Assembly (NCBI RefSeq): GCF_002502735.1
Contig: NZ_DAQC01000008.1
Location: forward strand, 62,001 to 126,000
Origin: Methanoregula sp. UBA64
Lineage (GTDB): Archaea > Halobacteriota > Methanomicrobia > Methanomicrobiales > Methanospirillaceae
DNA length: 64,000 bases
Reading direction: 5' to 3'
The notes under the pieces were generated by a model that made no database searches, was not told the DNA's origin, and worked only from the letters and a program-made list of their open reading frames with translations. Every line of letters begins with the position of its first letter. Within the stretch, counting starts at the first letter, position 1. Positions 8,537 to 16,967 of the stretch are shown piece by piece. The position numbers and the translations under genes were made by a program.

Positions 8537-8595
8537 TCCTATCGGATTTCCCCCATCCATCACTTTTTTAAAACTCCCGGGAAAGTACCACCCAC

Positions 8596-10353
8596 GTGCA
8601 GAACCTCGACCTGATCCTGACGTTGACCGGGGCCTTCTTAGCAGCGCTCATCTTCGGGTATATCACCCACCGTCTCGGCCTCTCCCCAATCGTGGGGTAC
8701 CTCTTTGCCGGGATCATGGTAAGCCCGCACACCCCGGGCTTTGTGGCAAACGCCGACTTTGCCCAGCAGCTCGCCGAGATCGGCGTAATCCTCCTCATGT
8801 TCGGGGTCGGCCTCCAGTTCAAGGTAAAGGAGTTCTGGTCCGTACGCTGGATCGCTCTCCCCGGGGCGCTGATCCAGAGCCTGGTGACCGCAACGCTCGG
8901 GGCGTTTGTCATGCATCTCCTTGGCTGGGCCTGGCCGGCAGCGATCGTCTTTGGCCTTGCAATATCGGTGGCGAGCACCGTGGTCATGACCCGGGTCCTC
9001 TCGGACAACAACGAGATCCACACCCAGACCGGCCATATCGCGCTCGGCTGGCTCGTGGTAGAAGATCTCTTTACCATCTTTGTGCTCGTGCTGCTGCCGA
9101 TCCTCTTTGGCCCGGATGGCGCCGGCACCGCCGGGATCCTGCCGGCGTTCGGGTTGACCGCGATAAAGATCGTCCTCCTGGTGGCCTTTACCTTTGTGGT
9201 CGGGGGCTGGGTGATCCCCCGAATACTCGCGAATATTGCCGACACTCATTCCCGCGAGCTCTTCACGCTTGCCATCCTTGCAATAGCCCTCTCCCTTGCG
9301 GTCGGCTCGGCCTACCTGTTCGATGTCTCGATGGCTTTGGGAGCGTTCCTTGCCGGGATGATTGTCGGGCAGTCGGACTTCAGCCTGCGGGCAGCGACCG
9401 ATGCGATCCCCTTACGGGACGCCTTTGCCGTGCTCTTCTTTGTCTCGGTCGGGATGCTCTTTGACTGGGGGAGCCTGATCCAGACGCCGGGCCTTGTGCT
9501 TGTAACGCTTGCCATCATCCTTATCGGAAAACCGCTGGTGGCATTTGCCGTTGTCATCTTCTTAAAATATCCGCTCAAAACCGCACTCTCGGTGGCGCTT
9601 GTCCTCTCCCAGATCGGGGAGTTCTCCTTTATCCTTGCTACTATGGGGGCAGGCCTGGATATCCTCCCGGCCCAGGCCCAGAACATCCTCGTTGCCGCAG
9701 CCATCATCTCGATCACGCTCAACCCGCTCCTCTTCCGGGCCGGCGGGGGGATCGAGCGCTGGCTCGACCGTCATGCCCCCGGCCTTACCGCCTGGATCAA
9801 TACCCGGTGCGGACCCGGGGCAGATACCGGGGGACAGGAAGTTCCCCGGCCTGGCACCGCCCGTGCTATTGTGGTGGGGTACGGCCCGGTGGGCCGGACC
9901 GTGACCCGGCTCCTCGGGGAGAACGGGATCAGCGTGACCGTTGTCGAGCTCAACCTCCAGACCATGCAGGAGCTCAGGTCGCAGGGTATCCCGGCGGTGT
10001 ACGGGGATGCCACGAAGATTCGGACGCTCGCCGAAGCAGGCGCTGCTACGGCTGCGGTCCTCGTGATCAGCGTCCCCGATCTTCGGGAAGGTATCGCGGT
10101 GCTCCGGGAAGTGCGGGAGATCAACCCGAAGATCCGGATCATTGCCCGGACCACGTACCTTGCTGAACAAAACAATCTCGTGGCTGCCGGGGCGGACGTT
10201 ATCTTCTCGGACGAGGGGGAGATGGCGCTCTCGGTGACCGAGCTGATCCTCCGGGAATCCGGGGCAACGCCCGAGCAGATCGACCGGGAGCGCCGGCGCG
10301 TCCACGAGAACCTGTACCGGGCCTCCGCAAAGCCTGCCGATGAGCGGACATAA
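8596..10353 (+). CDS. Kef/RosB-type cation:proton antiporter with TrkA-N domain
   Basis: A 585-residue protein. Residues about 1-390 form the 12-segment Na+/H+ exchanger domain of the CPA2 family, including the repeated SVASTVVMTRVL and SMALGAFLAGMIVG segments. After a short linker a TrkA-N Rossmann domain begins with ARAIVVGYGPVGRTVTRLL (GxGxxG, near residue 420). There is no TrkA-C domain. Such proteins export K+ or Na+ for protons under control of bound nucleotide. The start is a GTG at 8596; no ATG upstream fits. It lies 59 nt after the flavoprotein gene and may belong to the same stress-related unit. Confidence 0.92.
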   Translation: MQNLDLILTLTGAFLAALIFGYITHRLGLSPIVGYLFAGIMVSPHTPGFVANADFAQQLAEIGVILLMFGVGLQFKVKEFWSVRWIALPGALIQSLVTATLGAFVMHLLGWAWPAAIVFGLAISVASTVVMTRVLSDNNEIHTQTGHIALGWLVVEDLFTIFVLVLLPILFGPDGAGTAGILPAFGLTAIKIVLLVAFTFVVGGWVIPRILANIADTHSRELFTLAILAIALSLAVGSAYLFDVSMALGAFLAGMIVGQSDFSLRAATDAIPLRDAFAVLFFVSVGMLFDWGSLIQTPGLVLVTLAIILIGKPLVAFAVVIFLKYPLKTALSVALVLSQIGEFSFILATMGAGLDILPAQAQNILVAAAIISITLNPLLFRAGGGIERWLDRHAPGLTAWINTRCGPGADTGGQEVPRPGTARAIVVGYGPVGRTVTRLLGENGISVTVVELNLQTMQELRSQGIPAVYGDATKIRTLAEAGAATAAVLVISVPDLREGIAVLREVREINPKIRIIARTTYLAEQNNLVAAGADVIFSDEGEMALSVTELILRESGATPEQIDRERRRVHENLYRASAKPADERT

Positions 10354-10362
10354 AAAACGGGG

Positions 10363-10908
10363 TTATCCGGACCGGTATTCCTGGTCAAGCATCCCGTAAT
10401 ACCGGGTCGAGCGCCAGTGGTCCCGGAGCCAGACATGCTCGCGGAGCGTCCCCTCATACGCAAGGCCGCACTTCTCCAGCACGTGAGCTGATGCATGGTT
10501 TTCCTGATCGCATTTCGCAAAGACCCGGTGGAGGGAAAGCGTCCCGAACCCAAACGCCAGGAGCGACCGAAGAATCTCGGTGGCATAACCGGCCTTCCAG
10601 TACTCCGGCCGGAGGATACAGCCCGCCTCAGCCGTTGTCGGCTCTTCGGGATCGATCTCGAAGAGCACAAAGCCGGCAAAGTCACCGGTCGCCGGTTCCC
10701 TGATCGCGAGCACGTAGTCGTGCCGGTCTGGCCGGGCTGCCTCGTCGATTGCATGCTGCACAAAGCCTGCCACCTGATCCTCGTTTTCGAGCCAGATGAG
10801 CACGAATTTCATGACGCTGCGGTCGCAGGCGATACGCTGCATGGCGGCAAGGTCCTGCTGGTTCATATCTTCAAGGACCAGCCGCCCGGTGTTTAAGGAA
10901 AAAACCAT
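10363..10908 (-). CDS. GNAT acetyltransferase, RimJ-like
   Basis: A 181-residue acetyltransferase from MVFSLNTGRLVLEDMNQQD. It has the RimJ/RimL-type opening (TxRLxLxxM), the acetyl-CoA-binding region (EYWKAGYATEILRSLLAFGF) and the closing VLEKCGLAYEGTLREHVWLRD. It may acetylate a ribosomal protein N-terminus or a small molecule. The start at 10908 is used because the 61 residues of open frame before it do not belong to the family. It converges on the Kef gene, with 9 nt between the two stops. Confidence 0.88.
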   Translation of the reverse strand: MVFSLNTGRLVLEDMNQQDLAAMQRIACDRSVMKFVLIWLENEDQVAGFVQHAIDEAARPDRHDYVLAIREPATGDFAGFVLFEIDPEEPTTAEAGCILRPEYWKAGYATEILRSLLAFGFGTLSLHRVFAKCDQENHASAHVLEKCGLAYEGTLREHVWLRDHWRSTRYYGMLDQEYRSG

Positions 10909-11087
10909 GGTATGATGCTCCGAAGGGAATGCCGGAAAAGGGCCCGGGTTTCTCCGCCCGTGTCCGGATTTTTGTACAGGGTACCTGCAGAGGATTTCCC
11001 GGAAAAGACGATAACACTGGTGTTCTGTGAAAAAATTTTGACAGTCTCGCGGAACCGGAGAAAAAAAGTGAGGAAAACGATTTCCGG

Positions 11088-11603
11088 TCACTGCCCGGTG
11101 GCCGGCGTCCCGGCCGGTGCAGTGCGGTTGCCATGGTAGGCCCCGCCCGCCGGGAACCCGAATGCATCACGGAGCTGGTCCGGGGTCACGCCCATCTGGG
11201 CTGCGGCGTCGGTGAAGTTGACCCGCTGGCCGTTTGCGGGCGTCAGGGCGTTCTTGAGGTCCTGTTCGGAGACGCCAAGCTTTGTTGCGGCTGCGCTAAG
11301 CCGGGTCTCGTTGGTTAAGAAATTCTGGCCGGCGGAATACTGCCGGCTTGCATTACCGGAGTAACCGGATGTCTGCGACCCGAGGGTTCCCACACCATGG
11401 CTGACGCTCTGCGATCCGCTGGTGTCCTGGGAGGTCCCGGTGTCCGTGCTTCCCGGTGCTGCCTGCTGGCTGGTACCGGCAGTTGTTCCGGCAGACGATC
11501 CTGATGCGCTGCCGCTGTCCTGTGTGCATCCTGCAATGATTACCACGGCTACGAGCAGTGCCGTGGCAAAAACGGTGATAATTCCGAGTTTTTCCGATCT
11601 CAT
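11088..11603 (-). CDS. Ser/Thr-rich lipoprotein with helical C-terminal domain
   Basis: A 171-residue protein: signal peptide MRSEKLGIITVFATALLVAVVIIAGC with lipobox, then about 60 residues rich in Ser, Thr, Gly and Gln (a wall-spanning linker), then a helical part with two similar segments, TKLGVSEQDLKNAL and AQMGVTPDQLRDAF. The two segments look like tandem copies of a short helix-turn-helix-like unit. The promoter region upstream is rich in nested palindromes. Function unknown. Confidence 0.8.
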   Translation of the reverse strand: MRSEKLGIITVFATALLVAVVIIAGCTQDSGSASGSSAGTTAGTSQQAAPGSTDTGTSQDTSGSQSVSHGVGTLGSQTSGYSGNASRQYSAGQNFLTNETRLSAAATKLGVSEQDLKNALTPANGQRVNFTDAAAQMGVTPDQLRDAFGFPAGGAYHGNRTAPAGTPATGQ

Positions 11604-11660
11604 TATTGAGCCTCCGATCCTGAAGGATCAGGCTTGTTACCTGAGGGTGGTATGCCCGGG

Positions 11661-11690
11661 TAATGTAAGTTATACATTACATTTTGTAAT
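11661..11690 (-). promoter_or_regulatory. Nested AT-rich palindromes upstream of the lipoprotein gene
   Basis: TAATGTA (11661-11667) pairs with TACATTA (11673-11679), and ATTAC (11676-11680) pairs with GTAAT (11686-11690), so the two dyads overlap. They lie 58-87 nt upstream of the ATG of the minus-strand lipoprotein gene, next to TATA-like sequence. This looks like an operator at the promoter. No regulator can be assigned. Confidence 0.45.
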
Positions 11691-11832
11691 ATAAAAAGAG
11701 ACCTGTATCAACTATTCTTTACACGAAAACGGCAGGACATTGCTGAAGTGGGCTGCACAAAGGAATTTTGTTACGGAGAGAACTGCAAAGAGTGTCATCC
11801 GGTACGTGCCGGGCTGGTGCAGAAAAAAGGAG

Positions 11833-12363
11833 TTACTGGTCGACGTTCTTGTCGACCACGCGGACATTGTCGCCCCGCACCGTGATCGGGATCGGGACAA
11901 CGCTCTCGTACAGTTCGACCGTAATCTCTTCTTTTGCAGAGTCAACGCGCTTGACAACCGCCTTCTCGCCCTTGAACGGCCCGGCGATCAGTTCGACGAT
12001 CGTGCCTTCGTCGATACCGGCGACCACCGGTTTCGGGATCAGGAAATGCCCGACTTCGGCAAGCGTGGTCTGGCCTTTTGCAAGCGCCCGGGCATGGGCG
12101 GTCATCTCGACGAGCTGTTCGATACGGTTGCGCTGCTCGGGGGTCTCGACAAGGACGTAGCCCTGGAGCTCGTTCGGGACGATGATGGAGGTGACCTTGA
12201 TATCGGTCGCTTTGGTCTCGATGGCTTTTAAGATATTGTCGGCTACCGTGCGTTCCTGCTTGGAGGTGGTCTTGATCGCGAAGATCCGGTTATTGAAAAC
12301 CTCAGGCTCGGCAGGGACCGCCGGTGCGGCTGAAGGGATGGTAGGTTCCGGAGTCATGGCCAT
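11833..12363 (-). CDS. spt5: Transcription elongation factor Spt5 (NusG-like)
   Basis: A 176-residue protein with an NGN domain (FAIKTTSKQERTVADNIL, residues about 28-45, through GYVLVETPEQ) and a KOW motif (GTIVELIAGPFKGEKAVV, residues about 118-135). It binds the RNA polymerase clamp with Spt4 and promotes processive elongation. A 25-residue Pro/Ala-rich N-terminal extension precedes the NGN domain. Its stop faces the accessory block; in many archaea rpl11 follows directly, and here rpl11 is 9.9 kb further on. secE lies 6 nt upstream. Confidence 0.95.
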   Translation of the reverse strand: MAMTPEPTIPSAAPAVPAEPEVFNNRIFAIKTTSKQERTVADNILKAIETKATDIKVTSIIVPNELQGYVLVETPEQRNRIEQLVEMTAHARALAKGQTTLAEVGHFLIPKPVVAGIDEGTIVELIAGPFKGEKAVVKRVDSAKEEITVELYESVVPIPITVRGDNVRVVDKNVDQ

Positions 12364-12369
12364 CAGGAT

Positions 12370-12576
12370 TTAAAACCCTAAGAGCGTCTTGTGGTCGAAG
12401 ATCACGTAGATAATAAATCCAATCAGCCCGATGAGGAGGATCCCGGCCGCTGCTACGGTCGCGATCTTGGTAAACTCCTCCCGAGTGGGGGTGCGCGCGA
12501 GCTTTAACACACGAAGATATTTACGGAAAAGCTCCTCGTGCACGTCAACTTTGATATCCGGCTTTGAAATTTCCAT
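12370..12576 (-). CDS. secE: Preprotein translocase subunit SecE
   Basis: A 68-residue archaeal SecE/Sec61-gamma. An amphipathic helix (FRKYLRVLKLARTPTREEF, residues about 17-35) lies on the membrane surface and is followed by one membrane segment (GILLIGLIGFIIYVIF). It clamps the two halves of SecY. It sits between ftsZ and spt5 with 6-nt gaps on both sides, so the three genes form one transcript. Confidence 0.95.
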   Translation of the reverse strand: MEISKPDIKVDVHEELFRKYLRVLKLARTPTREEFTKIATVAAAGILLIGLIGFIIYVIFDHKTLLGF

Positions 12577-12582
12577 AATAAA

Positions 12583-13674
12583 TCACTTGAGAAAATCGAT
12601 CTCAAACTGTTTCTGTACTTTGGGGGTAAGTTTCTCATTGCGACCATATATTTGTGGTGACCGTACGCCCGTAACAACCAGGAGGGTCCGCATCTTGTTT
12701 GCCATCGTCGGGTCTACCTGGGCGCCCCAGATGATCCGGGCATTCGGGTCAACGCGCGAGTAGACTTCCTGCACAACCCCTTCGGCTTCTGCCATGGTCA
12801 TGTCCGGGCCGCCGACCACATTCACGAGCGCGGCGGTCGCGCCGGAGATGTCCACGTCAAGGAGCGGGGAGCGGATCGCCTTTTTGACCGAGTCTGCCGC
12901 CTTGTCCTCGCTGTCGCTTTCGCCCATACCGATCATGGCAACGCCCCCGCGCTCCATGACCGTGCGCACATCGGCAAAGTCCAGGTTCACGAGGCCCGGC
13001 ATCGTAATGAGCTCGGTGATGCCTTTTACCGCCCGCATGAGCACCTCGTCCGAGACCTTGAACGCTGCGGAGAGCGGGAGCTTGGGGACGACTTCGAGCA
13101 GGCGGTCGTTCGGGACCACAATGACCGTATCCGCCACATCCCGGAGGCGTTCGAGGCCGGCCTGGGCATTCTCGAGCCGTATCGCACCCTCGGAGGCAAA
13201 CGGCAGGGTGACGACCGCAATCGTGAGCGCACCTTCGTCCCGGGCAGCTTTTGCCACGACCGGGGCCGACCCGGTCCCGGTACCGCCGCCAAGGCCGACC
13301 GTGATGAAGACCATGTCGCAGCCCGAGACCAGGGCGCGGATCTCCTGCTCGTTCTCAAGCGCCGCCTCTTCCCCGATCTGCGGGATAGAGCCGGCCCCGA
13401 GGCCTCTTGTCCGCTGCCGGCCGATCAGCATGCGCTGGTCGGCATGGGTCCGGATCAGGTGCTGGGCATCCGTGTTGATGGCGGCAAGCTTCGCACCGTG
13501 GATCCCCTCTTCCATCATGCGGGTGATGGTGTTTGACCCGCTGCCCCCGCAGCCGATCACGGTGATCTCGGTCTTGAGTTCGCTTAAGATCTGATCAAGA
13601 TCCTCGTTATTCTGCGAAGGCGCAGCTGTCTCGTCCCTCGCCTTGGTGAGTGCCTCTTCAACAATCGATCTCAT
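12583..13674 (-). CDS. ftsZ: Cell division protein FtsZ
   Basis: A 363-residue tubulin-like GTPase. The phosphate-binding segments [13 protein letters not shown] (residues about 38-50) and [12 protein letters not shown] (about 127-138, the tubulin signature) are intact, and the [11 protein letters not shown] segment contributes the catalytic loop. The C-terminus is short and ends soon after the GTPase fold. Its ATG overlaps the stop of dtdA (ATGA), and secE follows after 6 nt. It forms the division ring. Confidence 0.97.
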   Translation of the reverse strand: MRSIVEEALTKARDETAAPSQNNEDLDQILSELKTEITVIGCGGSGSNTITRMMEEGIHGAKLAAINTDAQHLIRTHADQRMLIGRQRTRGLGAGSIPQIGEEAALENEQEIRALVSGCDMVFITVGLGGGTGTGSAPVVAKAARDEGALTIAVVTLPFASEGAIRLENAQAGLERLRDVADTVIVVPNDRLLEVVPKLPLSAAFKVSDEVLMRAVKGITELITMPGLVNLDFADVRTVMERGGVAMIGMGESDSEDKAADSVKKAIRSPLLDVDISGATAALVNVVGGPDMTMAEAEGVVQEVYSRVDPNARIIWGAQVDPTMANKMRTLLVVTGVRSPQIYGRNEKLTPKVQKQFEIDFLK

Positions 13675-14984
13675 GAATGGTTCTCCAGTCCCGGGATGTG
13701 GATCCTGGTCTCGGTTGCGACAGAGACTTCGTCCGGAGCAATGACCCGGCCGCCATATTCGACCGCCTGCCCGGTGGCAAGCTGCCGGTAGGCTGGGCCG
13801 GCCGGTATCCCCAGTATGCGCGCTTTTTCGGGGTCAAACCGGACCCTCTTGATGATCAGGTAATCATTCTCCGTCGCAGTGATTTCCCTGTTACGTATGA
13901 TTTTCACGCACAATGTATTTAAAGCATTTATTATTTCCGAAGAATTTTTGGAAAATGCAATGAATTGCGGGAGTAACCGGTTGTCCTGCGTGGCCAGGTG
14001 GACGACCGGGATCGCAGAGAGGCCCAAAAGAAGTTCTGCCTCCCCGGCCTTTGCCGCCTCTGCCACGAGCACCGGGTCAAGGGAGAGGATCTCGGGCAGT
14101 CCTTCCCCGCAAAGGGCATGGACATAACACCGGGTCCCGGACCCGAGCGTGGCGGCGAGTTCCCGTACCCGGCAGTAGGTCTCCCAGGGGAGCCGGCCAA
14201 GGGAGGAGATCTCGCTTTCCGAGAGCCGCACCATACCGAGCCGGTCAAGGATCCCGCCGATGCGGTCGAGATCGCTGCGGGAGAGAGATTTCCGGTCGAC
14301 ATACGCGGCAACCGCCCCGCTCTTTTCGATCATCTGCCGGGCCATTGCCTCGTCAATTGCCGGTACCTGCCGCTGGGAACTCGCAATGTGGCCGAACGCC
14401 CCCCGTGTGGCAAGCGCGATCTCGGTCTCCCGCACCGCATAGTGCGTCCCGCCAAAACCGATGAGCGGCACGGCATCGGCAAGGGGTACGGCATCGAGCA
14501 CGGCTTCTGCCACCGCCCGACCGGCCACCGGGTCGCCCCATTCTTTTATTGTGCTCCCGATCTCGACAAAGAACGAGGGAAGGGAAAGCGTGGTCGGGCC
14601 GTGGTGCGTGACCTCGTACGAGACCCGGTATCCCTCCGGGCAGTGCCGGGCAAGCGACCGCAGGACCGCGTGCATCATCGCGGGTGCGGCCGGGGCAAGC
14701 GTTGCCGGGCTCCCGCCAAGCTCCGCAACCCCGTAATTGCCGGTGACATGGACCGTGAGCACCGGCACCGGGTTCACGCTTGAATGCCGGGAGAGGAAGA
14801 TCACGAGATCCGCCCTGGTGCCGGCATCTGCCCCCTCCGCGTGGATGAGCCGGCCGTCAACTTCGAAGAACTCGTACGTCCGCCCCGTATCCGGAACATT
14901 CCCTTCCCGCATGAGCTCTTCGATGCTGCGCCGGATCGTACATCCGGCCAGGTCCTGCCGGGAATTTACCAGGGCAACCTTCAT
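13671..14984 (-). CDS. dtdA: D-aminoacyl-tRNA deacylase, archaeal type
   Basis: A 437-residue protein of the archaeal/plant DTD2 family, which hydrolyses D-aminoacyl-tRNAs and so protects translation. The N-terminus [20 protein letters not shown], the [20 protein letters not shown] segment (with the His pair of the active site) and [16 protein letters not shown] are diagnostic. A C-terminal extension of about 170 residues follows the core. The ATG at 14984 gives the family N-terminus; an in-frame ATG at 15044 would add 20 residues with no similarity. Its stop overlaps the ftsZ start, so the two are translationally coupled. Confidence 0.93.
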   Translation of the reverse strand: MKVALVNSRQDLAGCTIRRSIEELMREGNVPDTGRTYEFFEVDGRLIHAEGADAGTRADLVIFLSRHSSVNPVPVLTVHVTGNYGVAELGGSPATLAPAAPAMMHAVLRSLARHCPEGYRVSYEVTHHGPTTLSLPSFFVEIGSTIKEWGDPVAGRAVAEAVLDAVPLADAVPLIGFGGTHYAVRETEIALATRGAFGHIASSQRQVPAIDEAMARQMIEKSGAVAAYVDRKSLSRSDLDRIGGILDRLGMVRLSESEISSLGRLPWETYCRVRELAATLGSGTRCYVHALCGEGLPEILSLDPVLVAEAAKAGEAELLLGLSAIPVVHLATQDNRLLPQFIAFSKNSSEIINALNTLCVKIIRNREITATENDYLIIKRVRFDPEKARILGIPAGPAYRQLATGQAVEYGGRVIAPDEVSVATETRIHIPGLENHS

Positions 14985-15082
14985 GTACGATCCGGTATGC
15001 TCTGGGGGGCGAATAATTCTCGTATACAAACCCTCCCTGTTCATAACGCTTATTTGACCCTACAGCACAGGTGATCGTTACC

Positions 15083-15268
15083 ATGGACGCACAGAAAAAA
15101 GAGCAGATAGCAGGGGCCCTCAAAGAGGCCGGCGTCTCAGAGGTGCTGACCTGCACGCAGGCATGTACGATCGCAGAAAAGCACCAGATCGCATTAGAAG
15201 AGATCGGGAAGTACTGCAACTCCCACGGGATCAAGATCCGTGGATGCCAACTGGGCTGTTTTAAGTGA
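15083..15268 (+). CDS. Small conserved cysteine-containing protein, helix-turn-helix-like
   Basis: A 61-residue protein (MDAQKKEQIAGALKEAGVSE...) with cysteines in LTCTQACTIAEKH and CNSHGIKIRGCQLGC. The order of helices resembles a small winged-helix or DNA-binding module, but I see no firm family match. The ATG at 15083 follows an AGGTGAT ribosome site by 7 nt; a GTG at 15071 lies inside that site and is unlikely. It is 10 nt upstream of moeA, divergent from dtdA. This small gene next to a molybdopterin gene might sense molybdate or redox state; that is speculation. Confidence 0.75.
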   Translation: MDAQKKEQIAGALKEAGVSEVLTCTQACTIAEKHQIALEEIGKYCNSHGIKIRGCQLGCFK

Positions 15269-15278
15269 CCGGATCCCC

Positions 15279-16484
15279 ATGAGCCTTTTCTTGTCCGTTG
15301 TCCCGGTAAGCAGGGCCGTCGAAGTTGCAAAAAGCCTTGCAGTCCCGCTGCACGCAGAGACGGTTCCCCTCGATGAGGCCCGGGAACGCGTGCTTGCCGC
15401 GGATATTATCTCGGATATCGATATCCCGGGGTTCACCCGCTCGGTCATGGACGGGTATGCGGTACTGGCGGCGGATACCGCGGGGGCCGGGGATGCTGCG
15501 CCGGCGGTCCTCTCCCTGAGGGGCCGGGTCATGATGGGATCTGCCACGGAACACGAGATCCTGCCGGGCGAATGCATCTACCTCCCGACCGGCGGGATCC
15601 TCCCCGCGGGCGCCGATGCGGTCGTGATGGCCGAGAACACCGAGCCGTTCGGGGACAGTATTCTTGTAAAGAAACCGGCTGCCGATGGCGAGAACATCAT
15701 CCGCTATAACGAGGATTTCAAAAAGGGCGAAACGGTCCTCAATAAAGGCCGCCGGCTTTCGGCGCAAGACCTCGGCGTCCTTGCCGCGGTCGGCTGCGAT
15801 CAGGTCCCGGTCACAAAACGGCCGCGGATCGGCATCATTTCGACGGGAAACGAGCTCGTGCCGGTCACGCAGGTTCCGGCAGCCGGGCAGGTCCGCGATG
15901 TCAACAGTTTTGTTATCGCAGCCTTTGTCCGTGACCACGGCTGCATCCCGGTCCGGTACGGGATCGTCCGTGACGACCGCGAGACCTTTGCCGCGACCGT
16001 ACAAAAGGCTGCGGGAGAATGCGATGCGGTTTTGATCTCCGGGGGGAGCTCGAAAGACGACCGGGACATGACCGCGGCCGTGATCGCCGGTATGGGCGAG
16101 GTCTTCGTCCACGGCGTTGCAATCGCGCCGGGCAAGCCCACGGTGATCGGCCGGGCCGGCACGGTGCCGGCGATCGGCCTGCCCGGCCACCCGGCCGCAA
16201 CCTTTGTGGTGCTCCTCGCCATTGCCCGGCACCTGCTCGACGGGATGACCGGGAACGCTGCGCCGGACCCGGTGACGATTCCCGCAACCCTTGCAATCAA
16301 CGTGCCCTCGACAAAGGGGCGCGAAGACTTCCTCAGAGTCACCCTCAAAGACGGCGTGGCAACCCCGCTCTTCGGGAAGTCCGGCCTCCTAAACACCCTG
16401 GCCCGGAGTAACGGCATCCTCCGGGTCCCGGCAGAGAGCGAGGGCTTTGAGAAGGGAAGCCGGGTTGAGATTATTCCCTGGTAA
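15279..16484 (+). CDS. moeA: Molybdopterin molybdenumtransferase MoeA
   Basis: A 401-residue protein of normal MoeA length. It contains the ISDIDIPGFTRSVMDGYAV segment (residues about 50-68), LPTGGILPAGADAVVMAENT, and the MPT-binding IGIISTGNELVPV...DVNSF region followed by ISGGSSKDDRDMTA. It inserts molybdate (or tungstate) into adenylylated molybdopterin, needed for formylmethanofuran and formate dehydrogenases of methanogens. The ATG at 15279 is chosen over an upstream frame that overlaps the preceding small gene. Likely cotranscribed with 15083-15268. Confidence 0.95.
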   Translation: MSLFLSVVPVSRAVEVAKSLAVPLHAETVPLDEARERVLAADIISDIDIPGFTRSVMDGYAVLAADTAGAGDAAPAVLSLRGRVMMGSATEHEILPGECIYLPTGGILPAGADAVVMAENTEPFGDSILVKKPAADGENIIRYNEDFKKGETVLNKGRRLSAQDLGVLAAVGCDQVPVTKRPRIGIISTGNELVPVTQVPAAGQVRDVNSFVIAAFVRDHGCIPVRYGIVRDDRETFAATVQKAAGECDAVLISGGSSKDDRDMTAAVIAGMGEVFVHGVAIAPGKPTVIGRAGTVPAIGLPGHPAATFVVLLAIARHLLDGMTGNAAPDPVTIPATLAINVPSTKGREDFLRVTLKDGVATPLFGKSGLLNTLARSNGILRVPAESEGFEKGSRVEIIPW

Positions 16485-16494
16485 TCCTGTTTTT

Positions 16495-16960
16495 TTATTC
16501 CCGGCCCGTGCCGCGGGAAGATCCCTGTGCTGCGGCAACCGCTCCCCGTACCGCCTCTTCTGCGGTCCCGCACGCCGTAACGCCCGGGATATCCCACGTG
16601 CGAATGCCAAAGACCCGGCGCCCGGTCCTGAGGGCAACGGCAATTTCCGAGAGCGTGCCGTAACTCCCGCCAACCGCGATCACAGCATCGCCGGACTGCA
16701 CCACCAGGACATTCCGTGCCTGGCCAAGGGCCGGTGCGGATCACGACATCGAGATATGCGTTTCCCTCACCGGTGCCGGGCAGGATGCCCACGGTCCGGC
16801 CGCCCGCCTCCCGGGCCCCCTTGCACGCAGCTTCCATGACCCCGAAAAGCCCGCCGCAGACCAGGGTGCCGCCGGCTTCTGCAACGAGACGGCCGGCCGC
16901 GTATGCAGCCGCATATTCCTCCGGTGCCGCTTCGGCCGCCCCGATCAGCGCGATCTGCAT
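16495..16960 (-). pseudogene. TIGR00725/LOG-like nucleotide-binding protein, broken by a one-base frameshift
   Basis: The first part (from 16960) reads MQIALIGAAEAAPEEYAAAY... GGTLVCGGLFGVMEAACKGA...TVGILPG, the typical start of a TIGR00725 lysine-decarboxylase-like Rossmann protein. Near 16728-16730 a run of three G (C on the coding strand) seems to have one base too many. Removing it joins IRTG to LGQARNVLVVQSGDAVIAVGGSYGTLSEIA, which is exactly the expected continuation with the GGxGTxxE motif. The rest then reads to the stop at 16495. Either a recent pseudogene or a sequencing error. It lies 7 nt after the aldehyde dehydrogenase stop. Confidence 0.85.
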
Positions 16961-16967
16961 GATCCGG

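Noticed and set aside
6791..8563. A long open frame (about 590 codons) on the minus strand opposite the flavoprotein gene
   Set aside because: It is antisense to a gene with clear FMN-reductase motifs; long antisense frames are expected in GC-rich coding sequence and its translation has no protein character.
10909..11060. A possible fourth copy of the inverted-repeat element (CCGGATTTTTGTACA and GGTACCTGCA near 10965-10995)
   Set aside because: The motifs are present, but arm order and spacing do not match the other three copies.
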